Of a stretch of DNA of 64,000 nucleotides, positions 23,541-35,177 are shown one piece after another. Positions within the stretch are counted from its first letter, which is position 1. Every line of letters starts with the position of its first letter. The notes under the pieces are model-generated. The model saw nothing but the letters and a program-made list of their open reading frames with translations. It was not told where the DNA came from and searched no databases. The DNA is from Ceratodon purpureus (lineage: Eukaryota; Streptophyta; Bryopsida; Pseudoditrichales; Ditrichaceae). The stretch covers positions 16,723,048 through 16,787,047 of the forward strand of contig CM026421.1 of the NCBI GenBank assembly GCA_014871385.1, read 5' to 3'. A program made the translations under genes and the position numbers.

Positions 23541-23580
23541 GCTTACACGGCCTTTTCTTAACCTCTTTTTGCACATAATG
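23541..23580 (-). repeat. Right terminal inverted repeat of the 9.4 kb element
   Basis: Reads GCTTACACGGCCTTTT at the inner side and TTTTTGCACATAATG at the outer side. It pairs with 14139-14178. About 100 bases inside it, GGTTCGAGCCC at 23443-23456 resembles a tRNA-type B box, but no matching A box was seen. Confidence 0.8.
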
Positions 23581-25177
23581 TTTAAAGCTGAGTTGAGAGC
23601 CATTATTTAGAGTTCTAGTGATTGCAACGTATGCGTGTTGTTTTTCCAATACAAAGAAGTCGAACTATAATGATTAAACATTTTTTCTAATTTATTCAAA
23701 GACACCAATCTTTGATTTGATTATTTGGATTCTAATCTTTCAAAACTTTGAATTTCAGCAATTGTACTTCAATGTTTGGAAGGTTGTCTTCCCAAGATTG
23801 AACCATACCAAAGGAACCTAATTTTTTTTTGTTTATGAAGTGCAATTTAGTGATTAAATTTCATTAGAACTGGTTAGCTTATTTACATAATGTGAGTATA
23901 CCTAAGTTTTGATGCCCAAAAACTATACTTTGCAAACATGACTGATTTATGGAAAATCATCAATTCCTTTAGGTATGGAAGTTAAGTGTAAGTTCACAAA
24001 GTTTGAGCTCACGGGCTTGGAAAGATGAAAAAATCATTGATTTTGTAAAAGGAGGTGTGCATAAATTGCCTTACATTCTCCAAAATTAAAACAACTTAAA
24101 GGTTAGTCTAAAATGGTCCAATTGGAAATCCGAACATTGGATATCTTGAAGTCAATGAAGGAAAGAACCACAAAAAATTTCAATGCAATCGGAGCAGATC
24201 TCAAATTTCTAGAATTTTTGGAAGTGTAAATTGTATATTTCTCTTTTTCATCAAAGGGCAGTTTCGGTAAAAGGGGGTCCTGTGGATGGACCCCCTACCA
24301 CGTCATAGATACTAGATGAAATTTATTGAGGTTGGATGAAAAATAAATATTGGATGAAATGTTTTATATGGATGTAAAATAAGCTTTGGATGATAATCGT
24401 CTTTTAGGTGAAAAAACTAGCAACCTCTTTAGATGGAAATTATTAGTTAGATGAGAATTTTGTCTTGGATGAAAACCGTCATAAATGTGTATGGATGAAA
24501 AAATATTGGCTCCATTACTTTTTTGCAAGTGCCCACCCTTTGAAAATTTGTCTTTTCAATTTCCGCCCTATTGAATGACGGGCAACTTGGGCAGTAAATG
24601 GAAGATTTTGATTGGTTATGGGCTGCCCGGAGTTGGAGCAGATTCTTCTAAAATTCATAACTTTTGCATCGTAACTCCAAATGCTCTAAAATTTGCGCCA
24701 GTGGAAAGCTACCGTTAAGAGCTAAATTAAGTAAAAATTTCAGAAAATTATAAGATTTTGAAACCTTAGAATAGCCTGCTCAGAAGTGTAGCAACCCAAA
24801 TCATGTCTCAAGGGTTTGTAGGGGTTAAGTTTATTATTTGTAATGATTGGCGATTTTTGACTTCATTTAATGCCATCCCTTTTCAAAATCCATGCCAAAA
24901 TAATGATTTTTATTTCATTTAAGGTGTGAATTTTGAATAGAAAAAATTGATTTTCTTTTTATTGTAGAAGACTTGATAAATTTATCAATGGTTTGCATTT
25001 TGAAAGCACATAGGATGAAAAAAACAACTGTCATTTATAAAATTCATATTCTAGATGTAATTCAAAAAACAAACTTTAGTCTACAAATTTACAATGCTTT
25101 CGATAACTTTGATTTAAATATATTTCACAAAATGAGTTACAAATTATAATACATATGTATAATATGAAATCATATAA

Positions 25178-25227
<50 letters not shown>

Positions 25228-25577
25228 GTTTTTTTTTTATACATAGTTAAATCCAACAATACTAAACACATCAAGATATCATTTTATAAAGTTAAGACCA
25301 ACATTTGTATCAATTTTATGAAATTGTATTACTCTTAACATTTGGTACTATGTTTTAGAAAAAAAGCTTAGGTGGTGAAAAACATTCTAAGTCAAATCAC
25401 CTAGTAAATAAAAATGTTGTCGAATTTAAAATTTGATATTTTACTTGTGACATTTGACAATTTTTTACATTGGTTATATTAAAAATAGAATTACTTTTAT
25501 TTTAGATGTTAAGTTGTTTTCTATTGAAGATAGTATATATATATATATATATTTTATAATCTTAAATATAATAATCT
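23581..25577. other. AT-rich intergenic DNA with simple repeats
   Basis: No gene recognised. It contains the TGGATGAAA cluster (24311-24505), a hairpin (24273-24295) and a (TA)n tract at about 25184-25222, with a second shorter one near 25532-25552. It ends sharply at 25578, where GC-rich DNA leading to the VPS4 fragment begins. Confidence 0.5.
24273..24505 (+). repeat. Hairpin followed by ten irregularly spaced TGGATGAAA-type motifs
   Basis: GGGGGTCC (24273-24280) and GGACCCCC (24288-24295) form a perfect stem with loop TGTGGAT. Variants of TGGATGAAA or TAGATGAAA then occur about every 15-25 bases, near 24313, 24334, 24352, 24369, 24386, 24405, 24432, 24450, 24466 and 24490. The spacing is irregular, so it is not a simple tandem repeat. 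Confidence 0.7.
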
Positions 25578-26359
25578 TGCCCGCTCCACCTGCACCAACA
25601 TCCCAGGCATCATCGAGGCATCAACTGGACACAACCTGTGCATCATATCCCACTAGCCCCCTCACCACTATCTCATCACTATCGTACAACAAGTGCATCG
25701 CCCACATATCACCCGTCTCTCACCCGTGCATTACCAGTGCATCGCCCGGGTAGCGAGCGCCGGCCACCACCAGAAACGCAGAGTTGGAAGCAATCAACAG
25801 AGACAACGCAACGAGGACGTCATTGCAGCGCATCTGCGAGCTTCGGAGCTTCTCCTCCGCATCGATCCTCACCATATCCCACACCCGATCGTCAATCCAT
25901 CACTGTGTCCAGCCCCAGCTATCTTCTCCGCAACTCATCTTTTCAAACTTCACCTCCTGGGGTGCCCTGTAGGGTTTTCTCTCCGTGGGGGTCTGTGAGT
26001 TTCATAGATCATCCTCCTGCGGATTAGCTCGCTTTCTGTGGATCACGCAGCTGGTCGCGTCTTCGGTGGGAGCGGTACGCAGAGCCGTTTTTGAGCATTG
26101 AGGCGTGGTGGGTTTTTCGAATTGGGGGGTTGTTGATGGGTTTGGCGTGTGGGACAGCCTAGGGTTTCGGTGTCAGTGTGGTGGGGTGGCGTGTGGGAGG
26201 TCGGGAGGGGGAATTGGGGTTGCGATTGGGGAGGTTTGGAGGAGGTGTCGTGGAGGGGAGGAGGTGGAGGTGCTGGGAGTTTTGGTTTTCAGTATGCGCG
26301 TGGTCGGAAGTCGAGGGACGAGTATTTGACCTAGGGGAGGGTTGAGGAGGTGATTAGCC

Positions 26360-26650
26360 ATGTACAGCAACTTCAAGGAGCAGGCGATTGAGTATGTGCG
26401 GCAGGCCGTAGCGGAGGACAACGCGGGGAACTATGCCAAGGCGTTGCCGCTGTACCTGAACGCACTTGAGTATTTCAAGACGCATCTCAAGTATGAGAAG
26501 AATCCTAAAATCAAGGAGGCCATCATGCAGAAGTTCACCGAGTATTTGAGGAGGGCGGAGGAGATTCAGGCCGTGTTGGAGGATGGCATGCCCAATGGAC
26601 CGAGTGCGAACGGGGACGCGGCGGTGCAGGCGAATATTGTCTCCTTGTAG
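26360..26650 (+). CDS. VPS4: VPS4/SKD1 amino-terminal exon: MIT domain only, 96 codons
   Basis: Residues 1-75 match the plant VPS4 (SKD1) MIT domain closely: start MYSNFKEQAIEYV, then ALEYFKTHLKYEKNPK and KFTEYLRRAEEIQAVL. In full VPS4 this three-helix domain binds ESCRT-III tails and is followed by a linker and an AAA ATPase. Here the frame runs through the usual NGDAAV linker start, then ends ANIVSL-stop. I saw no linker exon, no Walker A motif and no ATPase exon in the downstream strand, and no GT donor at the point where similarity stops. The ~0.8 kb GC-rich upstream DNA could be its original promoter and leader. It is either a truncated gene duplicate or a MIT-only protein that could compete with VPS4. 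The fragment assignment is firm; its expression is unknown. Confidence 0.8.
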   Translation: MYSNFKEQAIEYVRQAVAEDNAGNYAKALPLYLNALEYFKTHLKYEKNPKIKEAIMQKFTEYLRRAEEIQAVLEDGMPNGPSANGDAAVQANIVSL

Positions 26651-26744
26651 AAACAGCCAAATATCACCTAGTATACTTGCAAACTGAATTCTATATCCCA
26701 GTAATTGTCTCCTCGTAGAAACAGCCAAATATCACCTAGAATAC
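26636..26744 (+). repeat. 40-base direct repeat at the 3' end of the VPS4 fragment
   Basis: ATTGTCTCCTTGTAGAAAC..ACCTAGTATAC at 26636-26675 recurs at 26704-26744 with two differences. The first copy supplies the last codons and stop of the MIT-only frame, so the truncated end was made, or altered, by this duplication. Confidence 0.8.
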
Positions 26745-26965
26745 ATACCCACCATCGGAGTTCCCTGCATGACATCCTGCATGACATAGTTTTTATGTTT
26801 TTTGAGTATTTTCACTTCGAGGTGGCTCCTTATGTCACGGACGCCGTTTTATCCAGAAGCCTACCAGTCGTTCAAAATTACTCCGAGAGACAATTCCAGT
26901 AGTATTGAGATTTATGTTTCCATAAATCAGAATTAGTAAATATGCCTGAATGTAAAACAAGTAAC

Positions 26966-28845
26966 CTGCTGAGTATTCATAGCTAGTGGAAGTCTTACGC
27001 TTCCTTTTCGTTGGTGTGGGAGGTTCTGTGCTCTTTGACATTAGTGACGGTGACGATGATGATGATGATGATGATGACGACGATGATATTGGGTTACAAC
27101 CGTCACCCTGGTGTCAAAAAACACATCAAATGAGAATAACATCTCCTCTTCGATACAGACCTCCACTGAATCTAATAAGTTTTGTGTGAAAACCAGATAG
27201 GCAAATTTGCAAGGCAGGGAATGACCTAGCAGTGAACTACAATACGAAAACACTGCGGACTTCATCCGGGGATAGTTGAATGATAGAACAAAAGCGAAAA
27301 TATGTAGGAAATACTGATTGTTAATTTCTTTGACGTAGTGTGATCAGGTCGTTAATGGTGGCAACCTGGAGGGCCACTCAACATGCTATGAATTCCACAA
27401 AATTCAGTTTGAAGCAAGATATGTTACAAAATAGCACAGGCTCTGAACTGATGGAAAAAAAACTAGAATTTCTATACAACATAGTTTTAATTTTTTGATC
27501 AATTGTTTTCAATTATTCACAACTGAATCCAACAATCTAGTTCGGGCTTGGACCTGGGCAGGAGTGTTTTGAACGTTGTCACCACATTCTGTACTTGCTT
27601 CCAGCGATTTCATCAAAGATTTCTTGAACTCGTCCAACTGCAGACACACATTTGCCAGGGCAAAATATCAACACCATTGAAGCTAACGATTGTAAACTTA
27701 ACTCACAACCTTGAGTAAAAATAAGAAAATATGAACAAACTACGGTCGTGTGCGTTCAGTATGTAGTTCGTAATTTGTGCAAGGAATAAACGACGGACAT
27801 GAGCTCAGTTTACAAATCATGTGCATGATATAATGTAAAGGAATACCTTCGAAACTTGACACAATAGCTTCTCTACTTGACCATTGAGTATATTCTTGTC
27901 TTCGATCAATCTGGCCTACAGTGTCGATTATACAAAGTGTTAGCACAGCGGTTCATCAATACGAAAGCCATATACACTTCTCGGCAACAGTTTTCAAATA
28001 GGATAATCCTCTCAAGGTACCATATTGGAGGATTGAATCTGTTGGACATTTTAAATACTTTCTATGTTCTGATTTGGTGGCTATTTCTTACTCGAGTAAC
28101 ACACCAGGACCAACTATAAACCTGGTTATTAAATCAGAAATTTGGCACGACCAAAACAAATAATAAATGAACAGATTGTGAGAAATGCTAGCACCTCGAG
28201 TCATAGAGGAGAGGTTTTGTGATTAAGATTAGGGCAAAGGATTTCTGTGAGCACCTGTCCCTCCAAGGCAATAGCCAGCTTGGCCGTAGTTTCTGCCAAC
28301 GTAGTCTTCGCCCCAATGACACGAGCCAGCAGACCCCCAATAACTGCATCTTTCTCAACCACTTTTTGCCTCAGGCTCAAGCAATCTGCTTCTAGTTTTG
28401 CAACACGGCCAGAAACAGCAATCTGGGTGATTTTATTTTTTTTTAGAGGGAAAGGTGACCATCAAATTAGTGCAAAAAAAACCCCCAAGCCCAGGAAAAA
28501 GCGGAGTACAATCAATCTGGGTCCCATATCAAGGGCCTCAGGTTAGTGGTGAGGGCCGGGGTGAACCGCCACTGGGGGGAGTGAAGGCCTCCTTTGCAGA
28601 AGACCTCCTTACAACACCAAGTGGGCAATCTGGGTGATTTGCTGCGCGACTTCTAATTGCTGCTCAGGATCCTTTGGCAAGGCAGCAAACACTTCCTTCG
28701 GAAGCTCATTCTTGCTTCCCTTCCATGTCCACTTATTTGCAAAAGCACCCTGGCCTCGAAACGGCTCCAAAACCAGTGCAAGAACCCCTGCAGATTCAGC
28801 AACTTGGTGCTTTCCCAAATATGAGAGCGACCAAGGATACCAAGG
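26966..28845 (-). CDS. At4g15545-type coiled-coil protein, interrupted by a retroposon
   Basis: Exons read on the reverse strand: a first recognisable block at 28845-28641 with LPKEVFAALPKDPEQQLEVA; 28422-28258 continuing VSGRVAKLEADCLSLRQKVV and ending LAIALEGQ; 27915-27847 ARLIEDKNILNGQVEKL; 27637 downwards LDEFKKSLMKSLEAS; and a poly-Ser exon near 27112-26966. The order and spacing follow the plant At4g15545/At1g16520 family (uncharacterised, N-terminal coiled coil), by recollection of family features. The family's usual conserved C-terminal segment was not found and the start codon is unresolved; ATGGCGTCGCATG near 28950 is a candidate first exon. A ~190-bp insert splits the first coiled-coil exon, so the gene is either broken or spliced around the insert. 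Confidence 0.65.
28434..28624 (-). mobile_element. SINE-like retroposon inserted in the At4g15545-type gene
   Basis: The insert is flanked by the perfect 16-base duplication GCAATCTGGGTGATTT (28418-28433 and 28625-28640), the hallmark of target-primed insertion. Read on the reverse strand it ends in an A-rich tail (CCCTCTAAAAAAAAATAAAA) next to the duplication, so it lies in the same orientation as the gene. The body is 191 bases. A tRNA-like promoter was not convincing (GGTTCACCCC is a weak B-box lookalike), so the SINE family is unassigned. The gene frame entering the insert meets a TAA 13 bases past the first target copy. Confidence 0.8.
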
Positions 28846-30061
28846 TCAGCAAGCTGATCCCGGGGGCCTGTCTCCCTGGAGGCCCAAGCTCTAAATGGCA
28901 ACGCCTTGACGAAGCTCTGGTGAGCTTGACATCATGCGACGCCATATCATACCCGTTAACTAACCGTTGCATGCCGGTGAAACTACCCCTCATATCCCAT
29001 GTCATGGGAACCCCACGGTTTCAGTTCCAAACCCCTTCCAGCCAACCCATAATCACAATACTCCACATATACCCTCCATACACAACCAGACCTGTGATCA
29101 TTTCTCCCTAAATCAACACTGTTGATACTACATCAAAAAACATAACCTTCTCAGAGTCAACCTAATTTTTGTTATTAAAATTGAAGCGAAGGTATGCATG
29201 CATGAGTTACAATATTGAGCTCATGATTTACAGAAGGAAATCAGTACAAAACTGAAACAACGCATGTTGCACAATAATTTACAGGTGCTGGACGATCTGA
29301 CATTCTCTTCTTTCATATGAACAACCTATGAACAGGCTTCGGCTCCTCTCTAGCTCTGAGTAGGTAATCCACTCTGTTCGAGTGACATGGATGCTTCAAT
29401 AGAGCATTGCTTTGCGCTATATCCTACTGTACCTGCCGGAACAAAATGCAAAAATCAAAACTACTGATAGAACAACCATTCAGATATTATCATTCTACCG
29501 AATATCATTATTAGACACCAAATTGATTATAACTGCACGAAAGCCAAGCAAGACGAATCATCACATACAAGACGATCAATATGCAAGTGACGAATCATCA
29601 CATATTAAAAACCACGCTCGTACCATTGCACTTCAAATATTCCTTTTCTTTCTAGATCGTAGTTATGACACAGCTTGACGAAACCCACACTGCTGTACCT
29701 TCTCAGATTGAACCTTGGTATTCACCAGTGCCACCTGAACAATTGACATTTAAGTCACATGCACATGGTCTTTATTGAATGCTCAAGTGCAGCAATCCAA
29801 AACATATAGGGTCGACAAAATGTCGATACAATGTAACCTAAAGGTTGGCCTTGCAAATCCAGGTCCAGTTCGTGATACAATGTAACCTAAATTGGCCTTG
29901 CAAATCTAGGTCCAGTTTGTAGCTGCGTTGAGAAACCTGCAGCAAGCTGACATGAAGCTGTAAATCGTGTACCCATCCTCGAGGCGCTGAATCTGAGAAG
30001 GTTTGATGTGGCTAAAGCCATGCACGATGAAATACGAGACCAATTGTGAACTTGACTAGTG
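28846..30061. other. Intergenic or 5' flanking DNA, nothing certain
   Basis: Upstream side of the At4g15545-type gene. A few short frames exist but none has recognisable similarity. AT-rich patches alternate with unique sequence, and a short near-duplicate (GATACAATGTAACCTAAA..TTGGCCTTGCAAATC) occurs at about 29827 and 29875. Confidence 0.4.
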
Positions 30062-30712
30062 TCATGTTTCGCTATCGATGGCATGCCTGGGCACGACAGG
30101 GAAAACTGCAGTCAACGCCGACGTGAACATGAAATCATGGAATCGACAAAGTTTTGGTGCGTCACAATCCCTGCGATAGGGCTTCAAGCTCAGCTCCATC
30201 ATAGTCCAGTAGCCACAGGTCGAATGGGTATCTATCAACCTCACTCCCACTGAAGTCAGGGTGCGAAATAATATCTCATGATTCAAATATCCCTCCTCGG
30301 GTGCGTTGTTACACATGAGGCACCTGTGACGCAATCCTGGGATCAGCTCGCCTTGCAGGAGAATCAACGCCCATACACACCGCTCTACCACATGAAGCTC
30401 CTCTAATCGATCGGGGTCCGGCTGCCTGAAAAACCCCGGGCCCGTAAGATCTTGAATGTCTTGGACTAATCGCTTCAGAAACTTCATTATTGTCTCGTGC
30501 ATTGCCCGCCTCTGATTCTGACTACCGAACCGATCAGACGAAACAAACACGGGCAAATCGGAGATCTCCTCCGTCAGCCGCACCAGAGCCTGCAGCCCCA
30601 ACTCAGACAGCCTGTGTCTGCTCCAGAACCAGCCATTGTCTGCGGCGCGCCCCTCACGAGGCATCCCCTCCATCGTCCCAATCGAGAACCTGCGACATCC
30701 ACTGCAATGCAA
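30062..30712 (-). CDS. Hypothetical protein, up to 216 codons
   Basis: A continuous frame in ordinary GC DNA, not recognised. It has no hydrophobic segment. The composition is protein-like: ELGLQALVRLTEEISDLPVF and MKFLKRLVQDIQDL look helical, and scattered Cys (CLMCNNAPEEG) and HSTCGYW occur later. The DNA upstream, to about 31120, is GC-richer with many short complementary frames, compatible with a promoter or 5' exon, and it is followed by a long gene-free AT-rich tract. The true start may be an internal Met (the MHCSGC start is the longest). It could be a real lineage-specific gene or an exon of one. Confidence 0.4.
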   Translation of the reverse strand: MHCSGCRRFSIGTMEGMPREGRAADNGWFWSRHRLSELGLQALVRLTEEISDLPVFVSSDRFGSQNQRRAMHETIMKFLKRLVQDIQDLTGPGFFRQPDPDRLEELHVVERCVWALILLQGELIPGLRHRCLMCNNAPEEGYLNHEILFRTLTSVGVRLIDTHSTCGYWTMMELSLKPYRRDCDAPKLCRFHDFMFTSALTAVFPVVPRHAIDSET

Positions 30713-31119
30713 AGGAAATCATCTTCAACTCTGACAGCTTGATGAGGAGCTCAAGCCCTTCCAATAACTTCAAAACTAACAAATCAAAAATTCACACAAT
30801 CTCAACTCAACTGACGAAACAATGAGTGAATGCCTCGAGATCCCTTACATACAGACTCAAGCACTAATTGGATTCAAATCGAACGGTCTCTCAAGTTGCG
30901 TAAGCGAGCTCCAGACGAGGGCAGGAGATGAAGCGATGGAGAGAGCGGAGTGAGCTGGAGAATTCGGCGATGAATTCAAGTGAAGAGAGTCGGCGGTGAG
31001 GAGAGCTGCGAGTTGACTAGAGTGACATCTAATTCGTCGGAGTTTTGGGAATTTGAGGCAATTTCGATCGCCCTTCGAACCAGCCCGTTCCACACCTGTC
31101 GCGCGTTCACACCTCATGT

Positions 31120-34100
31120 GGGTTGAATGGGGTTCGACGGGAACGTGTGCATATGAGCGCAGTTCCGTTCTGCTACTTCCACTATGTTGCTCTTAGCGTA
31201 ACCCCTTTTTGGGATTTCTTCCTATAGACACAACCCTGCGACGGTTTGCCTCCCGGGTTTTTGGGCCTGGAAAACCCGCCACTTCCAAAAACCCGCGGGG
31301 CCCAAAAATCCCGGCATGTGATAGAATTTTTTTGAGAGCAACCAATTTATTTATTTATTTATTTAATTCAAATTTTCTTCTATATAAACTTCAAGTTCGA
31401 TTTTTTTTACATAATGAAATTTCATAGAATCAATTTTTTCGAAGGAGAATTTGCTTCATTAAATCAAACTATTTCTCCTCTAATTACACTATACAAGGAG
31501 AGCTACAGTACTGCCAATATACTTATCAATTACTAAAAAAATAAAAAAATAAAAAATAAAAAAAGAAGAAGGAAAAAACTACAAAAACAAGCTACAAACA
31601 ATAAGACTAGAACAAATGGGAACTTCTAATAAAAAAATATAAGAAGAAACACACATTAACCCCTAACTATCCTTAAAACCCGAAATGGGTTTCAATGGTT
31701 CCCGCAGGAGAAAAATTCAGCCAAGTTTGACCATTATTATCTCACAAATGCAAAAGAATCAACGGTTCAAATTTTGTATGTTAGTAGAACTTCAAGTTAA
31801 ATTTCAGATCCTACGATTGGATTTTCTAAATAATGCTTAGATTGAGCTTTTTTGGGCCTGATGTAGAAGAAGGTCAAATTTTGTAATTTAGGCACTTTTG
31901 CGTCAAGGAAATTTAGGGGTTAAGAATTACAAAAGTTCAAGTTTACACAGATCAAAAACACACATTTACACACAACATAAACACACATTTACACACAACA
32001 TAAACACTGTCACATTTACACATAGCATAGACACCCATTTACATTTGTACAAATTCAAATTTGAATGTGAAAGTGCCATGACAGTTATGTCATTTTCAAA
32101 ATTACAATGAAAAAGTCTCCTTTTTAACATCCTATATTAAAGGGCTTCCCAAATATCTACACTGAACTACTAATTCGTAAACTATTTACAAAACTATAAA
32201 CCTGTTTACAGCAACTCTCTGAGTCTATAGAGATCTCTTTTAGCACTTGAAAAGACTACTGAGAAACTAACAATTGCTCCGGGTTGAGTTTCACCCTGAA
32301 ATAAACAAGTTAGAAACTATTTAAAGCATGTTAGATATTAAATATACATGCAAGTTCAGATGGACAAAGATATAAAACATCAACTATTTTTAAAAAATGA
32401 TATGGCTTACCTTTGATATTGTCTAATCTCGTGGGAGGCCTCACATCACTCTCCGTTACTACTTAAAGTTAGAAACAACGTTAATCAGAAGAGAGAAGAA
32501 AAGAAAAGAGTAGCAATACTGGCGAGAAACTCTCGTTTGATACAGTCTCCACCACTCGTTTTTACACTAGAACTCCTAAAAGCATTCAGGTCTTGAGCGG
32601 TATTTTCAGTAAAACACACCAGATAATGATGATGAAGTCGTGCACATGGTATGAAAACTCACAAATGTTGTTAACTTCCTTCTTTTGAGGCGGCACTCTT
32701 CACCTCGTGCTTCCAAAGTGACAAGCTGCGGGCGCAGTATATATGCAATTATTAAGATGACCAGCAACTCTGCAAGAATAAAATAAAATAAACCCTAGGA
32801 ATCCAAGAGGAGACACCTGAGACATGTTCCCCACTTCGATACAATCATGCTAGAGAAACTAGAGATAAATTCAAGGCACAGTATTTCCCACCTTCAACAC
32901 ACTCGAAAGCAGTAGATCAAGTCCACCATTTTCTCATATCGACAAACTTCAGAGAACGTGACAACTCTCTCTTAAACCCCAAACAGCATAAAACCATGGA
33001 TTTTCAAATAGTCTTTACTAACCAAACTTACGCTTATGTCATATGAAAATAGAATTTTCTTTCATTATATTGCAAAATTTTATTAAAAACACTAGAACAA
33101 TATAGTGTTATGGATATTCAACAAGATTATTGCCATTTGTATATTAATGATGCATCAAACCTTTTACAATACACTTGTTCCTATAACCTTTGAATAGTTG
33201 ATGTTACTGTGTCTTCTATTAAATTTCAAAAACTCAACATTAGTTACTAATATGTTAGTGGTTAAAAAAGATTTAACCCCAATATATATATAACATCATT
33301 AATAGCCAAGAAACAATAAATCTTAGTTTAAAAGAAGATCAAGCTTTTATACTATCTGTAAACAAATGAAGTAGTTTTCTTAGATCCAGCCAAGCTCTTT
33401 CCCACCATAATGATAAAACAAAGTTACAATCTTTTAGCGTCATAACTGTTGTTGAATGGCAATTAAATCTTTTTGGTATTCAAAGAATCATTCATAAACA
33501 ACATAGGACTTTTAACAAAATGAATTATTTAGTAATACTAAACTTTGATGTGTTTATTTTTCATTTTTCTTTAGTTTTTTAAATCAAAAAAACATATGCG
33601 ATGAAGGTGATTTTACCCTCACTTGATCACAAGAGCAAACAAAATTAGAAATGGTTAATTATTGTAGTAATTTATAATGGAGTAATGAAGACTCTTCTAA
33701 GGTTCTATAGTAAAAACTTGTTTTTTCATTAAGATTAAAAATTATTAAAAAAATGTAAAAATATAAAATATTGTTATGAAATTTAAATACTTGTTGGTGG
33801 CTGCTTGTTGTTCCTAAGATTGCATTTCATAGAAAACATATATACTAAAAGTTGTCCAAAATCTTTATTAAATGTCAAAAAACAAAAAAGAGGAGACTTG
33901 GTAAAATCATTGCTTCTTAAATGGCTTAATTATTTGAATCATGTATATTTATAGAACCAAAAAAACAATTATGCATGTATATTGATAAATATTTTCACGT
34001 AGATAGTATAAGGAATATGATGATTATCATAATTTCTTCTACCAATATCAAAAGAGTAGTGAAGAAAAGAGTTGTGAAGGTATGATTTAAACGATTTGAT

Positions 34101-35177
34101 TGGATTTTGAATTGATACTTTTACCAGTAATCCATTTTTGTAAGTTGATTTCATCTTAAATACATCATTTATAACCTATTCTATGTATTAGGAATCATAT
34201 AACATCCAAATATCTACACGTTTAAGGATTCAATCACATAAAACTGAATATATTAAACTGATCATGTTATTTTAAAATATTTTATTGTTTCTATAATTAT
34301 CAAATATGGTTTATCACTTTGCAAAAATGTTCAAATCATAAACTCTAATGAATTGTTATAATATATCATTATAGCGTTTAACACTTGGTTTTCAAAGAAA
34401 GAAAATAATAATTAAAAGAAAAAAGTTTGAAGTTATACATGTATAATTATAAATTTTATGTACTATTCAAGTTGTTCATCTTATTTAGACTTGAACCTTC
34501 TTAAATTACCATATTATAGTCATCCTGATTTTAAACAATAAATATTCTTATAAAGAAAAGTGTGAAGTCAATATATATACATGTATATTTCTAATCTTTA
34601 TAACTTATGATATTTTTGTTTTCATTCTTTAAAAACTTGATAACTCTTTAAAATTTATTCAATCCACATACACCTAAGTCTTTCACACACAGTATTAGAC
34701 ATTCGATACTTCTATATATACATATCCAATTACAATACAAGCTTGGATTATAAAAGTTTTAAAACAAACTAGCTTATAATCTAAGGTAGGACTGACTCTT
34801 AAAAGTCCAAAATGTAGTACGTCTACACTATTTTTTCACCTTCCAATAGTTTAATGGTAAGAGTCATGGCTCTTAGTCAGAAACTACAACTCCCCATAAT
34901 GCCTTATAATGCATCAATGGCACTATTTACCCAAAGGCTTGAAGTGATGGGAGTACTTAGACACGAGGATTATGTCTTGGAGGGATGTTTTGTGTTTACC
35001 CTAGTTTGATTGGAACAACCTAAGTTATTTTTATCCAAAACCAAACATAAGCATGATAGCTGGTATGTTTTGTTACATATTCTTCTGGATGATAGAGTTG
35101 AACGACCATTGTTGACACTCAATATTAAAACTCAATTCAGCGTTTGATAAGAGAATTAATACAATCATTTATTGTTG
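31120..35177. other. AT-rich intergenic DNA, no gene seen
   Basis: About 4 kb with stops throughout. It includes an imperfect tandem array of ACACACATTTACACACAACA-type units at about 31958-32045, and TTTATTTATTTATTT near 31350. Nothing in it resembles a protein, tRNA or element end that I know. Confidence 0.5.

Larger units (their letters stand above)
14139..23580 (+). mobile_element. Large two-gene DNA transposon of unassigned superfamily
   Basis: The element is bounded by ~40-bp terminal inverted repeats (14139-14178 and 23541-23580, 34 of 40 positions matching) that share the perfect core AAAAGGCCGTGTAAGC and the outer CATTA-GTGCAAAA. Inside are two forward-strand genes, one transposase-like and spliced (14937-17994) and one with a coiled coil and RING-like cysteines (20452-22362), a 1.6 kb AT-rich block with a minisatellite, a perfect hairpin, and a dispersed motif GCTGGCARCA. 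Flanking DNA on both sides is markedly AT-richer. No clear target duplication was found: flanks read CAAC before and TTTA after, and TA or TTA/TAA next to the ends is ambiguous. Both genes carry in-frame stops, so this copy is probably inactive. Confidence 0.75.

Noticed and set aside
27054..27092. (GAT)n microsatellite as an independent feature
   Set aside because: On the reverse strand it encodes the poly-Ser run of the At4g15545-type exon.
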